From the NCBI GenBank assembly GCA_036375995.1, contig DASVBE010000095.1, forward strand, positions 25,908 through 89,907: a stretch of DNA of 64,000 nucleotides, read 5' to 3'. Source of the DNA: DASVBE01 sp036375995 (GTDB lineage Bacteria > Actinomycetota > Actinomycetes > Streptosporangiales > Streptosporangiaceae). Shown in pieces: positions 9,774 through 18,023 of the stretch; the first letter of the stretch is position 1; every line of letters begins with the position of its first letter. The notes below the pieces were generated by a model. It worked only from the letters and a program-made list of their open reading frames with translations, was not told the origin of the DNA and did not search any database. The position numbers were made by a program, and so were the translations under genes.

Positions 9774-11402
9774 TCAGCCCATGTGCGGATACCGGTAGTC
9801 GACCGGCGGCACGAACAGCTCCTTGATGGTCCGCGGGCTGGCCCAGCGGGTCAGGTTGAGCATCGAGCCGGCCTTGTCGTTGGTGCCGCTGGCCCGGCCG
9901 CCGCCGAACGGCTGCTGGCCGACCACCGCGCCGGTGGGCTTGTCGTTGATGTAGAAGTTGCCGGCCGCGAACCGCAGCTTCTCCGTCGCCGCGGCGATCG
10001 CGGCCCGGTCCTGGGCGATGATCGCGCCGGTCAGCGCGTATGGCGACACGTCGCCGGCCTGGGCCAGCACCTCGTCGTACCGCGCGTCGTCGTACACGTG
10101 CACGGCCAGGATCGGGCCGAAGTACTCGGTGGTGAACACCTCGTCGGCCGGGTCGGTGCAGGCCAGCACCGTCGGCTCGACGAAGTACCCGTCCTGTCCG
10201 TGCACCTCGCCGCCGGTCAGCACGGTCACCGACGGGGTGGCCTTGGCCCGGGCCAGCGCGGCGGTGTGCTTGGCCAGCGCACGGTCGTCGATCACCGCGC
10301 CCATGAACAGCGAGAAGTCAGCGGACACGTCGCCCACGGTGAGCCCGGCGGCCTGGGCCACGAAGTCGTCGCCCATCCGGTCCCACACCGACCGGGCCAC
10401 GTAGGCCCGGGACGCCGCCGAGCACTTCTGGCCCTGGTACTCGAACGCGCCCCGGATCAGCGCGGTGGCCAGCACCGCTGGGTCGGCCGACGGGTGCGCG
10501 ATGACGAAGTCCTTGCCGCCGGTCTCGCCGACCAGCCGCGGGTAGCTGCGGTAGCCGGCGATGTTCTCCCCGACCGTCCGCCACAGGTGCTGGAACGTGC
10601 CGGTGGACCCGGTGAAGTGGATGCCGGCCAGGTCCGGCGCGGTCAGCGCGACCCGGGACACCGCGGCGCCGTCGCCGGTGACCAGGTTGATCACGCCGGG
10701 CGGCAGCCCGGCCGCCTCCAGCAGCCGCATCAGGTAGTGCGCGGACAGCTGCTGGGTGGGGGACGGCTTCCACACCACGACGTTGCCCATCAGGGCCGGG
10801 GCGGTGGGCAGGTTGCCGGCGATCGAGGTGAAGTTGAACGGGGTGATGGCCAGCACGAAGCCCTCGAGCGGCCGGTACTCGAGGCGGTTCCAGGCACTGG
10901 TGGTTGAGGACGGCTGCTCGGCGAGTAGCTGGCGGCCGAAGTGCACGTTGTACCGCCAGAAGTCGATCAGCTCGCAGGCGGCGTCGATCTCGGCCTGGAA
11001 CGGCGACTTGGACTGGCCCAGCACGGTGGCCGCGTTGATCGTGGCCCGCCACGGGCCGGCCAGCAGCTCGGCGGCCTTGAGCAGGACCGCGGCCCGGTCG
11101 TCGTAGGACAGCGCCCGCCAGCCCGGCGCGGCCGCCCGGGCCGCGTCGATCGCGGCGGCCACCTCGGCGTCGGTGACGTTGCCCAGGTCACCGAGCACAT
11201 GCTGGTGGTGGTGCGGCTGGACGACGGCGATCCGGTCGCCGCTGCCCATCCGCTGCTGGCCGCCGATCGTCATGGTCAGCTCGGCCCGTTCGCCGGCCAG
11301 CTCCTTGACCCTGGCCTCCAGCGCGGCGCGCTCGGCGCTGCCCGGGGCGTAGGTCCTGACCGGCTCGTTGACCGGCGGCGGAACGTTGGTGACGGCATCC
11401 AT
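9774..11402 (-). CDS. pruA: 1-pyrroline-5-carboxylate (L-glutamate gamma-semialdehyde) dehydrogenase
   Basis: NAD-dependent aldehyde dehydrogenase that completes proline and ornithine/arginine catabolism by oxidising glutamate semialdehyde to glutamate. The 542-residue length, the start MDAVTNVPPPVNEPVRTY, the Glu motif LVGETGGKDFVIAH and the catalytic Cys motif FEYQGQKCSAASRAY are all characteristic of the PruA/RocA subgroup. The C-terminus ends PRTIKELF, as in actinobacterial PruA. The open frame extends upstream of ATG 11402 but has no family similarity there. PutA-type proline dehydrogenase is not adjacent; rocD, at 50.2 kb in this window, would make the same substrate from ornithine. Confidence 0.95.
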   Translation of the reverse strand: MDAVTNVPPPVNEPVRTYAPGSAERAALEARVKELAGERAELTMTIGGQQRMGSGDRIAVVQPHHHQHVLGDLGNVTDAEVAAAIDAARAAAPGWRALSYDDRAAVLLKAAELLAGPWRATINAATVLGQSKSPFQAEIDAACELIDFWRYNVHFGRQLLAEQPSSTTSAWNRLEYRPLEGFVLAITPFNFTSIAGNLPTAPALMGNVVVWKPSPTQQLSAHYLMRLLEAAGLPPGVINLVTGDGAAVSRVALTAPDLAGIHFTGSTGTFQHLWRTVGENIAGYRSYPRLVGETGGKDFVIAHPSADPAVLATALIRGAFEYQGQKCSAASRAYVARSVWDRMGDDFVAQAAGLTVGDVSADFSLFMGAVIDDRALAKHTAALARAKATPSVTVLTGGEVHGQDGYFVEPTVLACTDPADEVFTTEYFGPILAVHVYDDARYDEVLAQAGDVSPYALTGAIIAQDRAAIAAATEKLRFAAGNFYINDKPTGAVVGQQPFGGGRASGTNDKAGSMLNLTRWASPRTIKELFVPPVDYRYPHMG

Positions 11403-11488
11403 ACGGCTCGGCCTCCCTGCGCTCGCTGACGTCGATGGCAGCATTCTCATCGTCGCACGGCAGAGTGCGGGCGCAACCGGCCCGGGGG

Positions 11489-11534
11489 CAGTGCTGGCCG
11501 GGGCCAGTGCTGGCCGGGTCAGCGCTGGCCGGGT
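11489..11534 (+). repeat. Tandem repeat, three 15-16-bp units (CAG[T/C]GCTGGCCGGG)
   Basis: Three head-to-tail copies of CAGTGCTGGCCGGG(G)(C/T), the third with one substitution, fill the end of the spacer between pruA and the DUF6912 gene and run into the latter's stop codon. Each copy contains the self-complementary core CCAGTGCTGG-like sequence, so the array could form small hairpins. No function assigned. Confidence 0.7.
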
Positions 11535-12028
11535 CAGGCGACCAGGTACTGCAGTTCCTGGCGGGCGTACCACATCAGCTCGTGGCCCTCCGCGCCGTCC
11601 ACGGTGAACCGGGCGTCGTCGTCGCCCTCGTCGGCCTTGGCCAGCGCGGCCACCGCGGCCCGGATGTCGTCCACCGCGACCACGTCGTCCACGTGCCCGG
11701 ACACCACCAGGCTGACCGGAACCTCGCCGCTGACCTCGACCGCGGCCGGGTCGGCGGCCCCGCTGACCGCCTTGACCCGCTCGTCCGGGATCTCCACCGC
11801 GAGCACGACCCGGCGCGGCGGCGCGTCCGGCTCCTCGGCCAGCCGCCGCAGCGACGCCCGGGCCGCCTGGGCCATCGCCACGTACTCGAGTTCCTCGAGG
11901 TCCCCGCTCCTGTACCACTCGCGCAGCGCCGGGGTGACCGCGAAACCGCGCAGCGGCGGATCGCCCACCTCAGAACGGCCGAGCACCGCTGCCAGCGCTG
12001 GCAACGTGCCGGGAAGGTAAACGCGCAT
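11534..12028 (-). CDS. DUF6912 family protein
   Basis: A 164-residue protein starting MRVYLPGTLPALAAVLG, with FAVTPALREWY near residue 50; this is the conserved N-terminal signature of a small actinobacterial family of unknown function (DUF6912, recognised from memory). The middle carries ARASLRRLAEEPDAPPRRVV, and the C-terminus ends with HELMWYARQELQYLV. No signal peptide, membrane segment or catalytic motif is apparent, so it should be cytosolic. It stands alone between pruA and a MITE-like element. Start ATG is unambiguous because the family begins exactly at this residue. Confidence 0.8.
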   Translation of the reverse strand: MRVYLPGTLPALAAVLGRSEVGDPPLRGFAVTPALREWYRSGDLEELEYVAMAQAARASLRRLAEEPDAPPRRVVLAVEIPDERVKAVSGAADPAAVEVSGEVPVSLVVSGHVDDVVAVDDIRAAVAALAKADEGDDDARFTVDGAEGHELMWYARQELQYLVA

Positions 12029-12181
12029 CGGGTCCCCATACGGTGCGGCCGCGCTCCCGCGGCGGCGTCACGCTTCCTAGTGAAGCAGGAAGGAGACCAG
12101 AGTGTGCCACCATCGGCGGCCGGCCGGCCCGGATTTAACGCCGGCGTGACCAGATAGATGAATCCGGCGGACCGGGCGTTA
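12029..12181. other. Spacer between DUF6912 gene and MITE-like element
   Basis: This gene-free stretch (312 bp up to vsr, of which the right half is the MITE described separately) probably holds the promoter of the DUF6912 gene. It contains a short hairpin CTTCCT-(8 nt)-AGGAAG around 12074-12093 and an isolated CGCCGGCG palindrome near 12140. I see no reading frame with convincing protein character in it. Confidence 0.4.
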
Positions 12182-12341
12182 GGGCCTGTCTCGGAGTCCC
12201 GGGTCGATCAGGGAGCGGGCATCCCGCGCCCGGCTGGCAAGGCGGAGGAGGAGCCAATAGCGGAGCTATTGGCAACGACGACAACGCCGCCAGCCGGGAT
12301 GCGGGGGCCCGCGAGCCGGCCGGGGACTCCGAGACAGGCCC
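12182..12341. mobile_element. MITE-like 160-bp element with 19-bp perfect terminal inverted repeats and TA flanks
   Basis: Both ends carry the same 19 bp, GGGCCTGTCTCGGAGTCCC (12182-12200) and its exact reverse complement (12323-12341), and the element is flanked on both sides by the dinucleotide TA, as expected of a TA target duplication. The two halves remain largely complementary inwards (GCATCCCG..CCGGCTGGC pairs with GCCAGCCGGGATGC, and GCCAATAG-cggag-CTATTGGC forms the tip), so the whole element can fold into a single long hairpin. It has no gene. Ends of this kind resemble those of IS5-type elements (inference). The right end supplies the third base of the vsr stop codon (TA|G). Confidence 0.7.
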
Positions 12342-12799
12342 TAACTGCCGTTCCGGCGCGGCCCCGGCGGGTGGCGGGCCAGCGCGTCGGTAACCGCGGT
12401 GACGGCGGCGTCCAGCGGCTCGTGCTCCCACACCCGGACGACCTCCCAGCCCGCCGCGGCCAGCGCGGCGTCGGCGGCCCGGTCGCGTTCCACGTTCCGC
12501 AGCAGCTTGGGGTTCCAGTAGCCGGTATTGACCGCGGGCTTGCTGCCGTGATCGGGGCAGCAGTGCCAGAAGCAGCCGTCCACGAACACCGCGACCCGGC
12601 GCGCGGTGAACACGATGTCCGGCCGGACCCGTGCCCCGCTCTCCAGGTCGAGCCGCAGGTCCTTGCGGTAGCGGTAGCCGCGGCCGTGCAGGGCCCGGCG
12701 CAGCGCCAGCTCGGGCTTGGTGTCGCGGCGGCGGATCGCCGCCATGTTGGCCGACCGGCCGGGGCTGGACGGGTAGGGATACTCGGCCACGGACGCCAA
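12341..12799 (-). CDS. vsr: Very short patch repair (Vsr) endonuclease
   Basis: A 152-residue protein of the Vsr family, which nicks 5' to T in T:G mismatches left by deamination of 5-methylcytosine. Recognisable features are RRRDTKPELALRRALHGRG (DNA-contacting N-terminal region), RPDIVFTARRVAVFVDGCFW (the catalytic/metal Asp and the FVDGCFWHCCP zinc/active-site region) and WNPKLLRNVERD. The C-terminal end PPGPRRNGS is unique and is followed by a TAG whose G is the first base of the adjacent MITE, so the original C-terminus may have been altered by insertion. Start is TTG at 12799; a GTG at 12790 is an alternative. No cytosine methyltransferase gene is next to it, which is where vsr is usually found. 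Confidence 0.92.
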   Translation of the reverse strand: MASVAEYPYPSSPGRSANMAAIRRRDTKPELALRRALHGRGYRYRKDLRLDLESGARVRPDIVFTARRVAVFVDGCFWHCCPDHGSKPAVNTGYWNPKLLRNVERDRAADAALAAAGWEVVRVWEHEPLDAAVTAVTDALARHPPGPRRNGS

Positions 12800-12872
12800 C
12801 GCTAGAGCAGTGACCGCCGTGGCGTCACGTGGTCAGTGCGTGGGGTGGTCAGAGCGTAAGGCGGGCAGCGCG

Positions 12873-13535
12873 TCAGGGGGACAGCGCCTCAGGGGGAATG
12901 GCCAGCAATTCGGACAGCCGGGCGATGGTGCCGACGAGCTCCCGGTGGTGGATGCCGGTCATCCCGATGGCCTCGGCCGCGGCGATGTTGCGGTCGATGT
13001 CGTCGATGAACACGCACTGCTCAGGCGGCAGGCCGAGCAGCCCGGCCGCGTGCCAGAAGATGCGCTCCTCGGGCTTGCGCATGCCGGTGTCACCGGAGAT
13101 CACCACCGCGTCGAACAGCTCGCCGAACTGCTCCCGCGGGTAGCTCCACCGGCCCCAGGAGTTGGACAGCAGCGCGGTCTGGAACCCGGCCCGGCGGATC
13201 CCGCGGAGCACCGCGTGCATCCCCTCGTCCGGCCGCATGGCGTGGAACATCCGGGTCAGCAGCCCGTCCGCGATCACCGGCGTGCCGTCGGCCATCGCGA
13301 TCTCGGCCGCCAGCAGGCGCTCGAACTCCTCGTCCGTGCACTCGCCGCGCTCCAGCAGGTGGATCGGGTTCGGCGGGCCGTCCTCGTCGTAGGCGTGCAG
13401 CACCCAGGACCGCATCACCTCGGTGTAGCGTTCCCGGTCCACGCCCTCGGCGATGATCCAGGCGTTGATGGTCTCGGTGATCGGGCTGGTCATCACGCCG
13501 CCCCAGTCCGTGATCACGGCGCGCACCTCGGTCAC
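12873..13535 (-). CDS. HAD-IA family hydrolase
   Basis: A 220-residue HAD phosphatase/dehalogenase-type protein beginning TEVRAVITDWGGVMTSP, where D-W-G-G-V is the motif I variant typical of the subfamily containing epoxide-hydrolase N-terminal-like and YihX-like phosphatases (nucleophile Asp, second Asp replaced by Gly). Motif II is ALLSNSWG, motif III Lys is in SGDTGMRKPEERIF, and motif IV is CVFIDDIDRNIAAAEA. The alpha-helical cap lies between residues 18 and 90. Substrate is not predictable. It stands 73 bp upstream of vsr on the same strand and is divergent from the SDR gene. Confidence 0.88.
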   Translation of the reverse strand: MTEVRAVITDWGGVMTSPITETINAWIIAEGVDRERYTEVMRSWVLHAYDEDGPPNPIHLLERGECTDEEFERLLAAEIAMADGTPVIADGLLTRMFHAMRPDEGMHAVLRGIRRAGFQTALLSNSWGRWSYPREQFGELFDAVVISGDTGMRKPEERIFWHAAGLLGLPPEQCVFIDDIDRNIAAAEAIGMTGIHHRELVGTIARLSELLAIPPEALSP

Positions 13536-13594
13536 GCCCCCATGCTAGGCGACGCCTACTTACCACTCCCGCCCCAGCCCACCATGTTCCGCCG

Positions 13595-13630
13595 CCCTTC
13601 CCCCCACCGCCGTTCCCCCCGCCCCCGCCC
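13595..13630 (-). promoter_or_regulatory. G-quadruplex-prone tract in divergent promoter region
   Basis: On the minus strand this segment carries five runs of three or more G (3, 5, 6, 6 and 3) with mostly 1-2-nt loops, inside an 85-bp stretch that is almost pure pyrimidine on the plus strand. It lies between the divergent HAD-IA and SDR genes, on the strand that would be the HAD mRNA leader if transcription starts upstream. G-quadruplex formation is an inference from the run pattern. Confidence 0.4.
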
Positions 13631-13750
13631 TGTCACACCCCGAGAGCGATCGATGTTACGTCGCTTAGCTTCTTGGCGGCTGGGGTTGGTGGGACTGCAG
13701 CGGGACGCGCGCTGGCTGCCGGGCCGGGCGGGGCTGGCAGAATCGCGGGC

Positions 13751-14503
13751 ATGACTGGAGTAGCTGTCGTGACCGGGGCCAGCAGCGGGATCGGGGCGGC
13801 CACTGCGGTCCGGCTGGCCGAGGCCGGCTACCACGTGGTGGCCGCGGCCCGGCGGTCGGACCGGATCGAGGCGCTGGCCGAGCAGATCCGCGGCAAGGGC
13901 GGCCGGGCCGAGGCCAGGACGCTGGACGTGACCGACCGGGCCGCGGTGGACGCGCTGGCCGCCTCGCTCGACCGCTGCGATGTGCTGGTCGCCAACGCGG
14001 GCGGAGCGGTGGGCGGCGACCAGATCGCGGACGGGTCGCCGGACGACTGGCGAGCCATGTACGAGGTGAATGTGCTCGGCACGCTGCACGTCACCCAGGC
14101 TCTGCTGCCCGCGCTGGTGGCCAGCGGGGCGGGCACGGTCGTGGTGATGGGATCGACAGCCGGGTTCGTGGCGTACGAGGGCGGCGGCGGGTACGTCGCG
14201 GCCAAGCACGGTGCGCACGCGCTGGCCGCCACGCTGCGGCTGGAGCTCTACGACAAGCCGGTCCGGGTGATCGAGATCGCGCCCGGCATGGTGAAGACCG
14301 ACGAGTTCGCGCTGAACCGCTTCCGCGGCGACGCCGGCAAGGCCGCGGCGGTCTACGCCGGGGTGGCCGAGCCGCTCACCGCCGACGACGTGGCCGACGC
14401 GGTGACCTGGGCGGTGACCAGGCCCGCGCACTTCAACGTGGACCTGATGGTGATCCGGCCGCGGGCCCAGGCGGCCCAGCACAAGGTGTACCGCGAGGGA
14501 TAG
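13751..14503 (+). CDS. SDR family NAD(P)-dependent oxidoreductase
   Basis: Classical short-chain dehydrogenase of 250 residues. The Rossmann signature VVTGASSGIGAATAVRLAE begins at residue 6, the NAG motif appears as VANAGGA, the catalytic Ser is in VVMGSTAGF, and the YxxxK pair is GGYVAAKHG. The C-terminal half (RVIEIAPGMVKTDEFALNRF) is like the YdfG/3-hydroxyacid dehydrogenase-like group. ATG 13751 is chosen because the Rossmann strand starts right after it. It is divergent from the HAD-IA gene and convergent with nagA, 19 bp apart. Substrate unknown. Confidence 0.93.
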   Translation: MTGVAVVTGASSGIGAATAVRLAEAGYHVVAAARRSDRIEALAEQIRGKGGRAEARTLDVTDRAAVDALAASLDRCDVLVANAGGAVGGDQIADGSPDDWRAMYEVNVLGTLHVTQALLPALVASGAGTVVVMGSTAGFVAYEGGGGYVAAKHGAHALAATLRLELYDKPVRVIEIAPGMVKTDEFALNRFRGDAGKAAAVYAGVAEPLTADDVADAVTWAVTRPAHFNVDLMVIRPRAQAAQHKVYREG

Positions 14504-14522
14504 CCGGTGCAGGAGTAGCCGG

Positions 14523-15797
14523 TTACGGCCCGGCGAAGACCTGACGGCCCGCGATCCAGGTCGCCCGGGTCCGCAGGTCGTCGCCCAGCCAGGCCAGGTC
14601 GGCGGCGGCCCCGGGGGCGAGCCGGCCCAGCCAGGGGCAGCCGATCAGGTCCGCGGGCACCCGGGTGGCGGCGGTGACCGCGGTGGGCAGCGGCACGCCG
14701 ATGGCCACCAGGTTCGCCACCGCCTGGTCCAGCCGCAGCGCGGAGCCGGCCAGCGTGCCGTCGGCCCGTACCGGCGCCGGGACCACGTCCGGCAGTGCCG
14801 GACCCGGGGCTGGGTCCGCGTCCGGGTTCGGGCCCGGGCCTGCGGGTGCGCCGGGCGGCGGCCCGGCCAGGCCGAGCGGCGGGGCGTCGTGCATCTCGAC
14901 CGGCTCGCCGCCCAGGCGGTGGCGGCGGCCCGGCGGCTGACCCGCGCTGGCCACCGCGTCGGTGACCAGGAAGATCCGGCCCGGGGCCGTGGCGAACGCG
15001 ATCAGGCAGGCGGCCGCGGACACGTGCCGCAGGTCCGCGATCAGCCCGCTGGTCAGCCGGGGGTCGGTGAGCGCCTGGCCGACCACGCCGGGTTCCCGGT
15101 GCCGCAACGGCGACTGGGCGTTGTACAGGTGGGTGACCATCCGCGCGCCGGCCTGCGCCGCCGCGCTGACCTGGGCCGCGGTCGCATCGCTGTGGCCCAC
15201 GCTGACCCGCACCCCGGCCGCGGCCAGCCGCGCCACGGCGTCAAGCCCGCCGGGCGTCTCCGGGGCCAGCGTGACCACGGCCAGCGCCGGGCCCGCGGCT
15301 TCCATCAGCATGGTGACCGCGTCCGGCGACGGCGGGATGATCGCGTCGGCCTGGTGCGCGCCGCGCCGGGACGGCGCCAGGAACGGGCCCTCCAGGTGCA
15401 GGCCGAGCACCCGGGCCCCGCCCGGCGGCAGGCCGTCGATGATGGCCGCCGCGGACCGGGCCGCGGCGGCCAGGTCCGGCAGCGGCGCGGTGATCAGCGT
15501 GGGCAGGTACGCGGTGGTCCCGGTCTCGGGCAGCCGCCGGCTGACCGCCGCCCAGCGGTCCGCGCCCGCGTCCTGGAAGCTGACCCCGAAGTACCCGTTG
15601 ATCTGCAGGTCGACCAGGCCGGGCACGAGCACCCCGTGGTCCAGCGCCAGGCTGGGCCGGCGCGGCGGCGGGCCCTGGCCCACCTCGGTGATCACCCCGC
15701 CGGTCACGTCCACGTACCCGGGGGTGAGGACCGCCACGGCCGGCCCGGCGAGCGGGCCCGCGGTGGCCGGGATGACCCGGGGCGCGGAGATCAGCAT
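14523..15797 (-). CDS. nagA: N-acetylglucosamine-6-phosphate deacetylase
   Basis: Amidohydrolase-superfamily enzyme that removes acetate from GlcNAc-6-P in amino-sugar and cell-wall recycling. All metal and catalytic positions of the NagA family can be found: VPGLVDLQINGYFGV, the Glu in LHLEGPFL, His in VSVGHSDATAAQ, His in VTHLYNAQSPL (usually THLFNAM), and the catalytic Asp in IFLVTDAVASAG. The 424-residue length exceeds the usual ~380 because of a Pro/Gly/Ala-rich insertion of roughly 40 residues (about residues 305-345) before DGTLAGSALRLDQAV. No nagB or PTS genes are nearby; the gene seems to stand alone. Confidence 0.93.
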   Translation of the reverse strand: MLISAPRVIPATAGPLAGPAVAVLTPGYVDVTGGVITEVGQGPPPRRPSLALDHGVLVPGLVDLQINGYFGVSFQDAGADRWAAVSRRLPETGTTAYLPTLITAPLPDLAAAARSAAAIIDGLPPGGARVLGLHLEGPFLAPSRRGAHQADAIIPPSPDAVTMLMEAAGPALAVVTLAPETPGGLDAVARLAAAGVRVSVGHSDATAAQVSAAAQAGARMVTHLYNAQSPLRHREPGVVGQALTDPRLTSGLIADLRHVSAAACLIAFATAPGRIFLVTDAVASAGQPPGRRHRLGGEPVEMHDAPPLGLAGPPPGAPAGPGPNPDADPAPGPALPDVVPAPVRADGTLAGSALRLDQAVANLVAIGVPLPTAVTAATRVPADLIGCPWLGRLAPGAAADLAWLGDDLRTRATWIAGRQVFAGP

Positions 15798-15827
15798 GGG
15801 CTGGCCAGCGTAACGCGGCCGCCGGGC

Positions 15828-16826
15828 TCAGCCCGCTCCCCCCGCCCCGGCCAGCCCGGTCACGGTCCGCCGCGCGGCGGACCGCTGCGCCCTGGCGACC
15901 GAGCTGAGCAGGGCCCGCATCTCCCTGGCCACCCAGGTGGACCGCTCCATCATCGCGACATGCCCGGTCTGCGGCAGCACCACGACCCGGGCGCGCTGGA
16001 ACGTCCGGGCTGCCCGGCCGGCCAGGGCCGAGCGGACCAGCCGGTCGTGGCTGCCGTACAGCACCAGCGTGGGCGCGCTGATCCGGGCCGCGTCCCGCCA
16101 CAGCGAGCGCGGGCCGTGCCGGGTGTACTCGGCGACCAGGCCGCGGGCGGACGCGACCATCACCGCGTGCCGGTAGTCGAGTTCGTCCCGGCGCATCACC
16201 TCGGCGGCCGCCTCGGCGTACCTGACCGGGTGGATCAGGGACGGGTCCGCGTACACGTCCTTGACCACGGTGGCCGTCCTGACCTCGGCGGGGATCAGGT
16301 CGAACCGGCGCAGCAGCCAGGCCCCCAGGCCGGGCGCGCAGAGCACGGAGACCCGCAGCGGCAGCGGCCGCGGCCACAGGTCGGGCAGCGCGGGCGAGAT
16401 CAGCGTCAGCGTGCGGATCAGGTCCGGGCGCAGCGCGGCGACCCGGGTGCAGACCGCGCCGCCGAGCGAGTTGCCGACCAGGTGCACCGGCCAGTTATGG
16501 CGCTGCTCGATCAGCCCGATGACGGACCGGGCCCGGCCGGTGACCGAGTAATCGCCGTCGGCCGGCACCGGCGAGTAGCCGAATCCCGGCAGGTCAAGCG
16601 CCTCCCCGTGGAGTGCGGGCAGGTCCGGCTTGCTGCCGCCCGCGGCCGGGCGGCGGAGCACATCCATCAGGTCGGTCCAGTTGGTGCTCGCCCCGCCCAG
16701 GCCGTGCACGAACACCGCGGGCTGAGCGTTCTCGGACAGGGCGGGCGCGGACCGCACGAAGACACTGCCACCGTCCGGCAATCCGACGAACTCCCCTGGC
16801 CAGACCGGAACCGGCTCGGTCGTCAT
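15828..16826 (-). CDS. Alpha/beta hydrolase
   Basis: A 332-residue alpha/beta-hydrolase-fold protein. The oxyanion region is FVHGLGGASTNWTDLM, the nucleophile elbow is VGNSLGGAVCTRVAAL (G-N-S-L-G), the acid lies in LVLYGSHDRLVR and the catalytic His in LPQTGHVAMMER. A cap domain occupies the middle. The C-terminal 35 residues are basic and low-complexity. It lies 30 bp upstream of nagA on the same strand and could be co-transcribed with it. Esterase, lipase or C-C hydrolase activity is possible; no substrate is indicated. Confidence 0.9.
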   Translation of the reverse strand: MTTEPVPVWPGEFVGLPDGGSVFVRSAPALSENAQPAVFVHGLGGASTNWTDLMDVLRRPAAGGSKPDLPALHGEALDLPGFGYSPVPADGDYSVTGRARSVIGLIEQRHNWPVHLVGNSLGGAVCTRVAALRPDLIRTLTLISPALPDLWPRPLPLRVSVLCAPGLGAWLLRRFDLIPAEVRTATVVKDVYADPSLIHPVRYAEAAAEVMRRDELDYRHAVMVASARGLVAEYTRHGPRSLWRDAARISAPTLVLYGSHDRLVRSALAGRAARTFQRARVVVLPQTGHVAMMERSTWVAREMRALLSSVARAQRSAARRTVTGLAGAGGAG

Positions 16827-16917
16827 CCAGATACCCCTTGTTCATCCCCGCTTGGCTGATGCCGAGCCTAACTCCGGAAACCGGGGGTGCGTCCAGGTCA
16901 GCCGGCCTCCTCAGCCG

Positions 16918-17844
16918 TCAGGCGCTGGCCCGGCGGCGGGTCCGGCGCCGGTCGGGGGCGGCCTGCTCCTCGTCGGCCGCCGCCTTGGCCGCCGCGGGCT
17001 TCGTGGTCCGGCCGGTCCTGGACGGGCTGGCCGCCTTGCCCGGGCCGTCGGCGCGGCCGCGGCCGGACCGGCCGTCCTTGGCCGCGGCGATGCTGGCCTT
17101 CAGCGCGTCGGCCAGGCTGACCGGCTCGTCGTCGGCCGCCTTGCCGTTCTGCGGCTGGATCACGTCGCGGCCCTCGACCTTGGCCTCGACCAGCTCGGTC
17201 AGCGCTTCCCTGTACCCGTCGTGGTGGGCTTCCGGGTCGAAATCCTGGCTCATCGAGTCGATCAGCGAGGCGGCCATCTTCAGTTCCTGGGTGCGGACGT
17301 TGATGTCCTGCTCGAGGAAACCGAAGTCGGGAACCCGGACCTCGTCCGGCCACAGCAGCGTCTCCAGCACCAGGACCCCGTCCCGGCTGCGCAGCACGGC
17401 CAGCGATTCCCGCTGGCGCAGCGCCACCTGCACGACGGCGACCTTGCCCGACCGCTCCATGGCGTCGCGCAGGAGCACGTAGGCCCGGGCGCCGGAGTTC
17501 TCCGGCTCGACGAAGTAGCTGCGGGCCAGCAGGATCGGGTCGATGTCGGTCTCGGGCGCGAAGTAGAGCACCTCGATGCTGCGCAGGGTGGGCAGCGGCA
17601 GGTCGGCCATGTCGTCGTCGGTCAGCACCACGATCTCGCCGCTGGGCAGCTCGAAGCCCTTGGCGATGTCCTCGTAGGGCACTTCCTCGCCGTCCAGCGA
17701 GCAGACCCGGCGGAACCGGATCCGGCCGCCGTCCTCGCGGTGGACCTGACGGAACGTGATGTCCTTCTGCTCGGTCGCGGTGTACAGCTTGACCGGGATG
17801 GTGACCAGGCCGAAGGAGATCGAGCCCTTCCACATGCTGCGCAT
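16918..17844 (-). CDS. ku: Bacterial Ku, non-homologous end-joining protein
   Basis: Homodimeric Ku that threads onto DNA ends and recruits LigD for non-homologous end joining. The 308-residue product begins MRSMWKGSISFGLVTIPVKL, the highly conserved start of bacterial Ku, and contains the beta-barrel core (YFAPETDIDPILLARSYFVEP, LRSRDGVLVLETLLWPDEV) to about residue 245. The tail from about residue 245 is Lys/Arg/Ala-rich and disordered, a form of C-terminus implicated in DNA binding and LigD stimulation in actinomycetes. ATG 17844 has a GGAG 5 nt upstream. No ligD is in the window. Confidence 0.96.
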   Translation of the reverse strand: MRSMWKGSISFGLVTIPVKLYTATEQKDITFRQVHREDGGRIRFRRVCSLDGEEVPYEDIAKGFELPSGEIVVLTDDDMADLPLPTLRSIEVLYFAPETDIDPILLARSYFVEPENSGARAYVLLRDAMERSGKVAVVQVALRQRESLAVLRSRDGVLVLETLLWPDEVRVPDFGFLEQDINVRTQELKMAASLIDSMSQDFDPEAHHDGYREALTELVEAKVEGRDVIQPQNGKAADDEPVSLADALKASIAAAKDGRSGRGRADGPGKAASPSRTGRTTKPAAAKAAADEEQAAPDRRRTRRRASA

Positions 17845-17892
17845 GGTGACTCCCTACCCGGTCGCGGTGCTGATACCAGCAGTGTTGCCCGG

Positions 17893-17911
17893 ATTGCCGT
17901 GATCAGGCAAT
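17893..17911. promoter_or_regulatory. Inverted repeat in ku / TetR divergent region
   Basis: ATTGCC-GTGATCA-GGCAAT is a perfect 6-bp inverted repeat with a 7-bp spacer, in the 179-bp region between divergent ku and the TetR gene. It has the size and symmetry of a TetR-family or other dimer operator. Assignment to the neighbouring regulator is inference. Confidence 0.35.
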
Positions 17912-18023
17912 TTGGGGTTGCGGGCGGAACGGGCCGTCCGCGGGCCGGATGCCGAAGCCGGTCCAGCTACCCGCCGTAAGATAAACAAGGTTCCGGCCCA
18001 TCCGACGAGTCGGGGAGACAGGT

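Noticed and set aside
12182..12341. Interpretation of the hairpin as a simple bidirectional terminator
   Set aside because: The perfect 19-bp ends, flanking TA pair and a second partial copy fit a mobile element better, although it may also terminate transcription.
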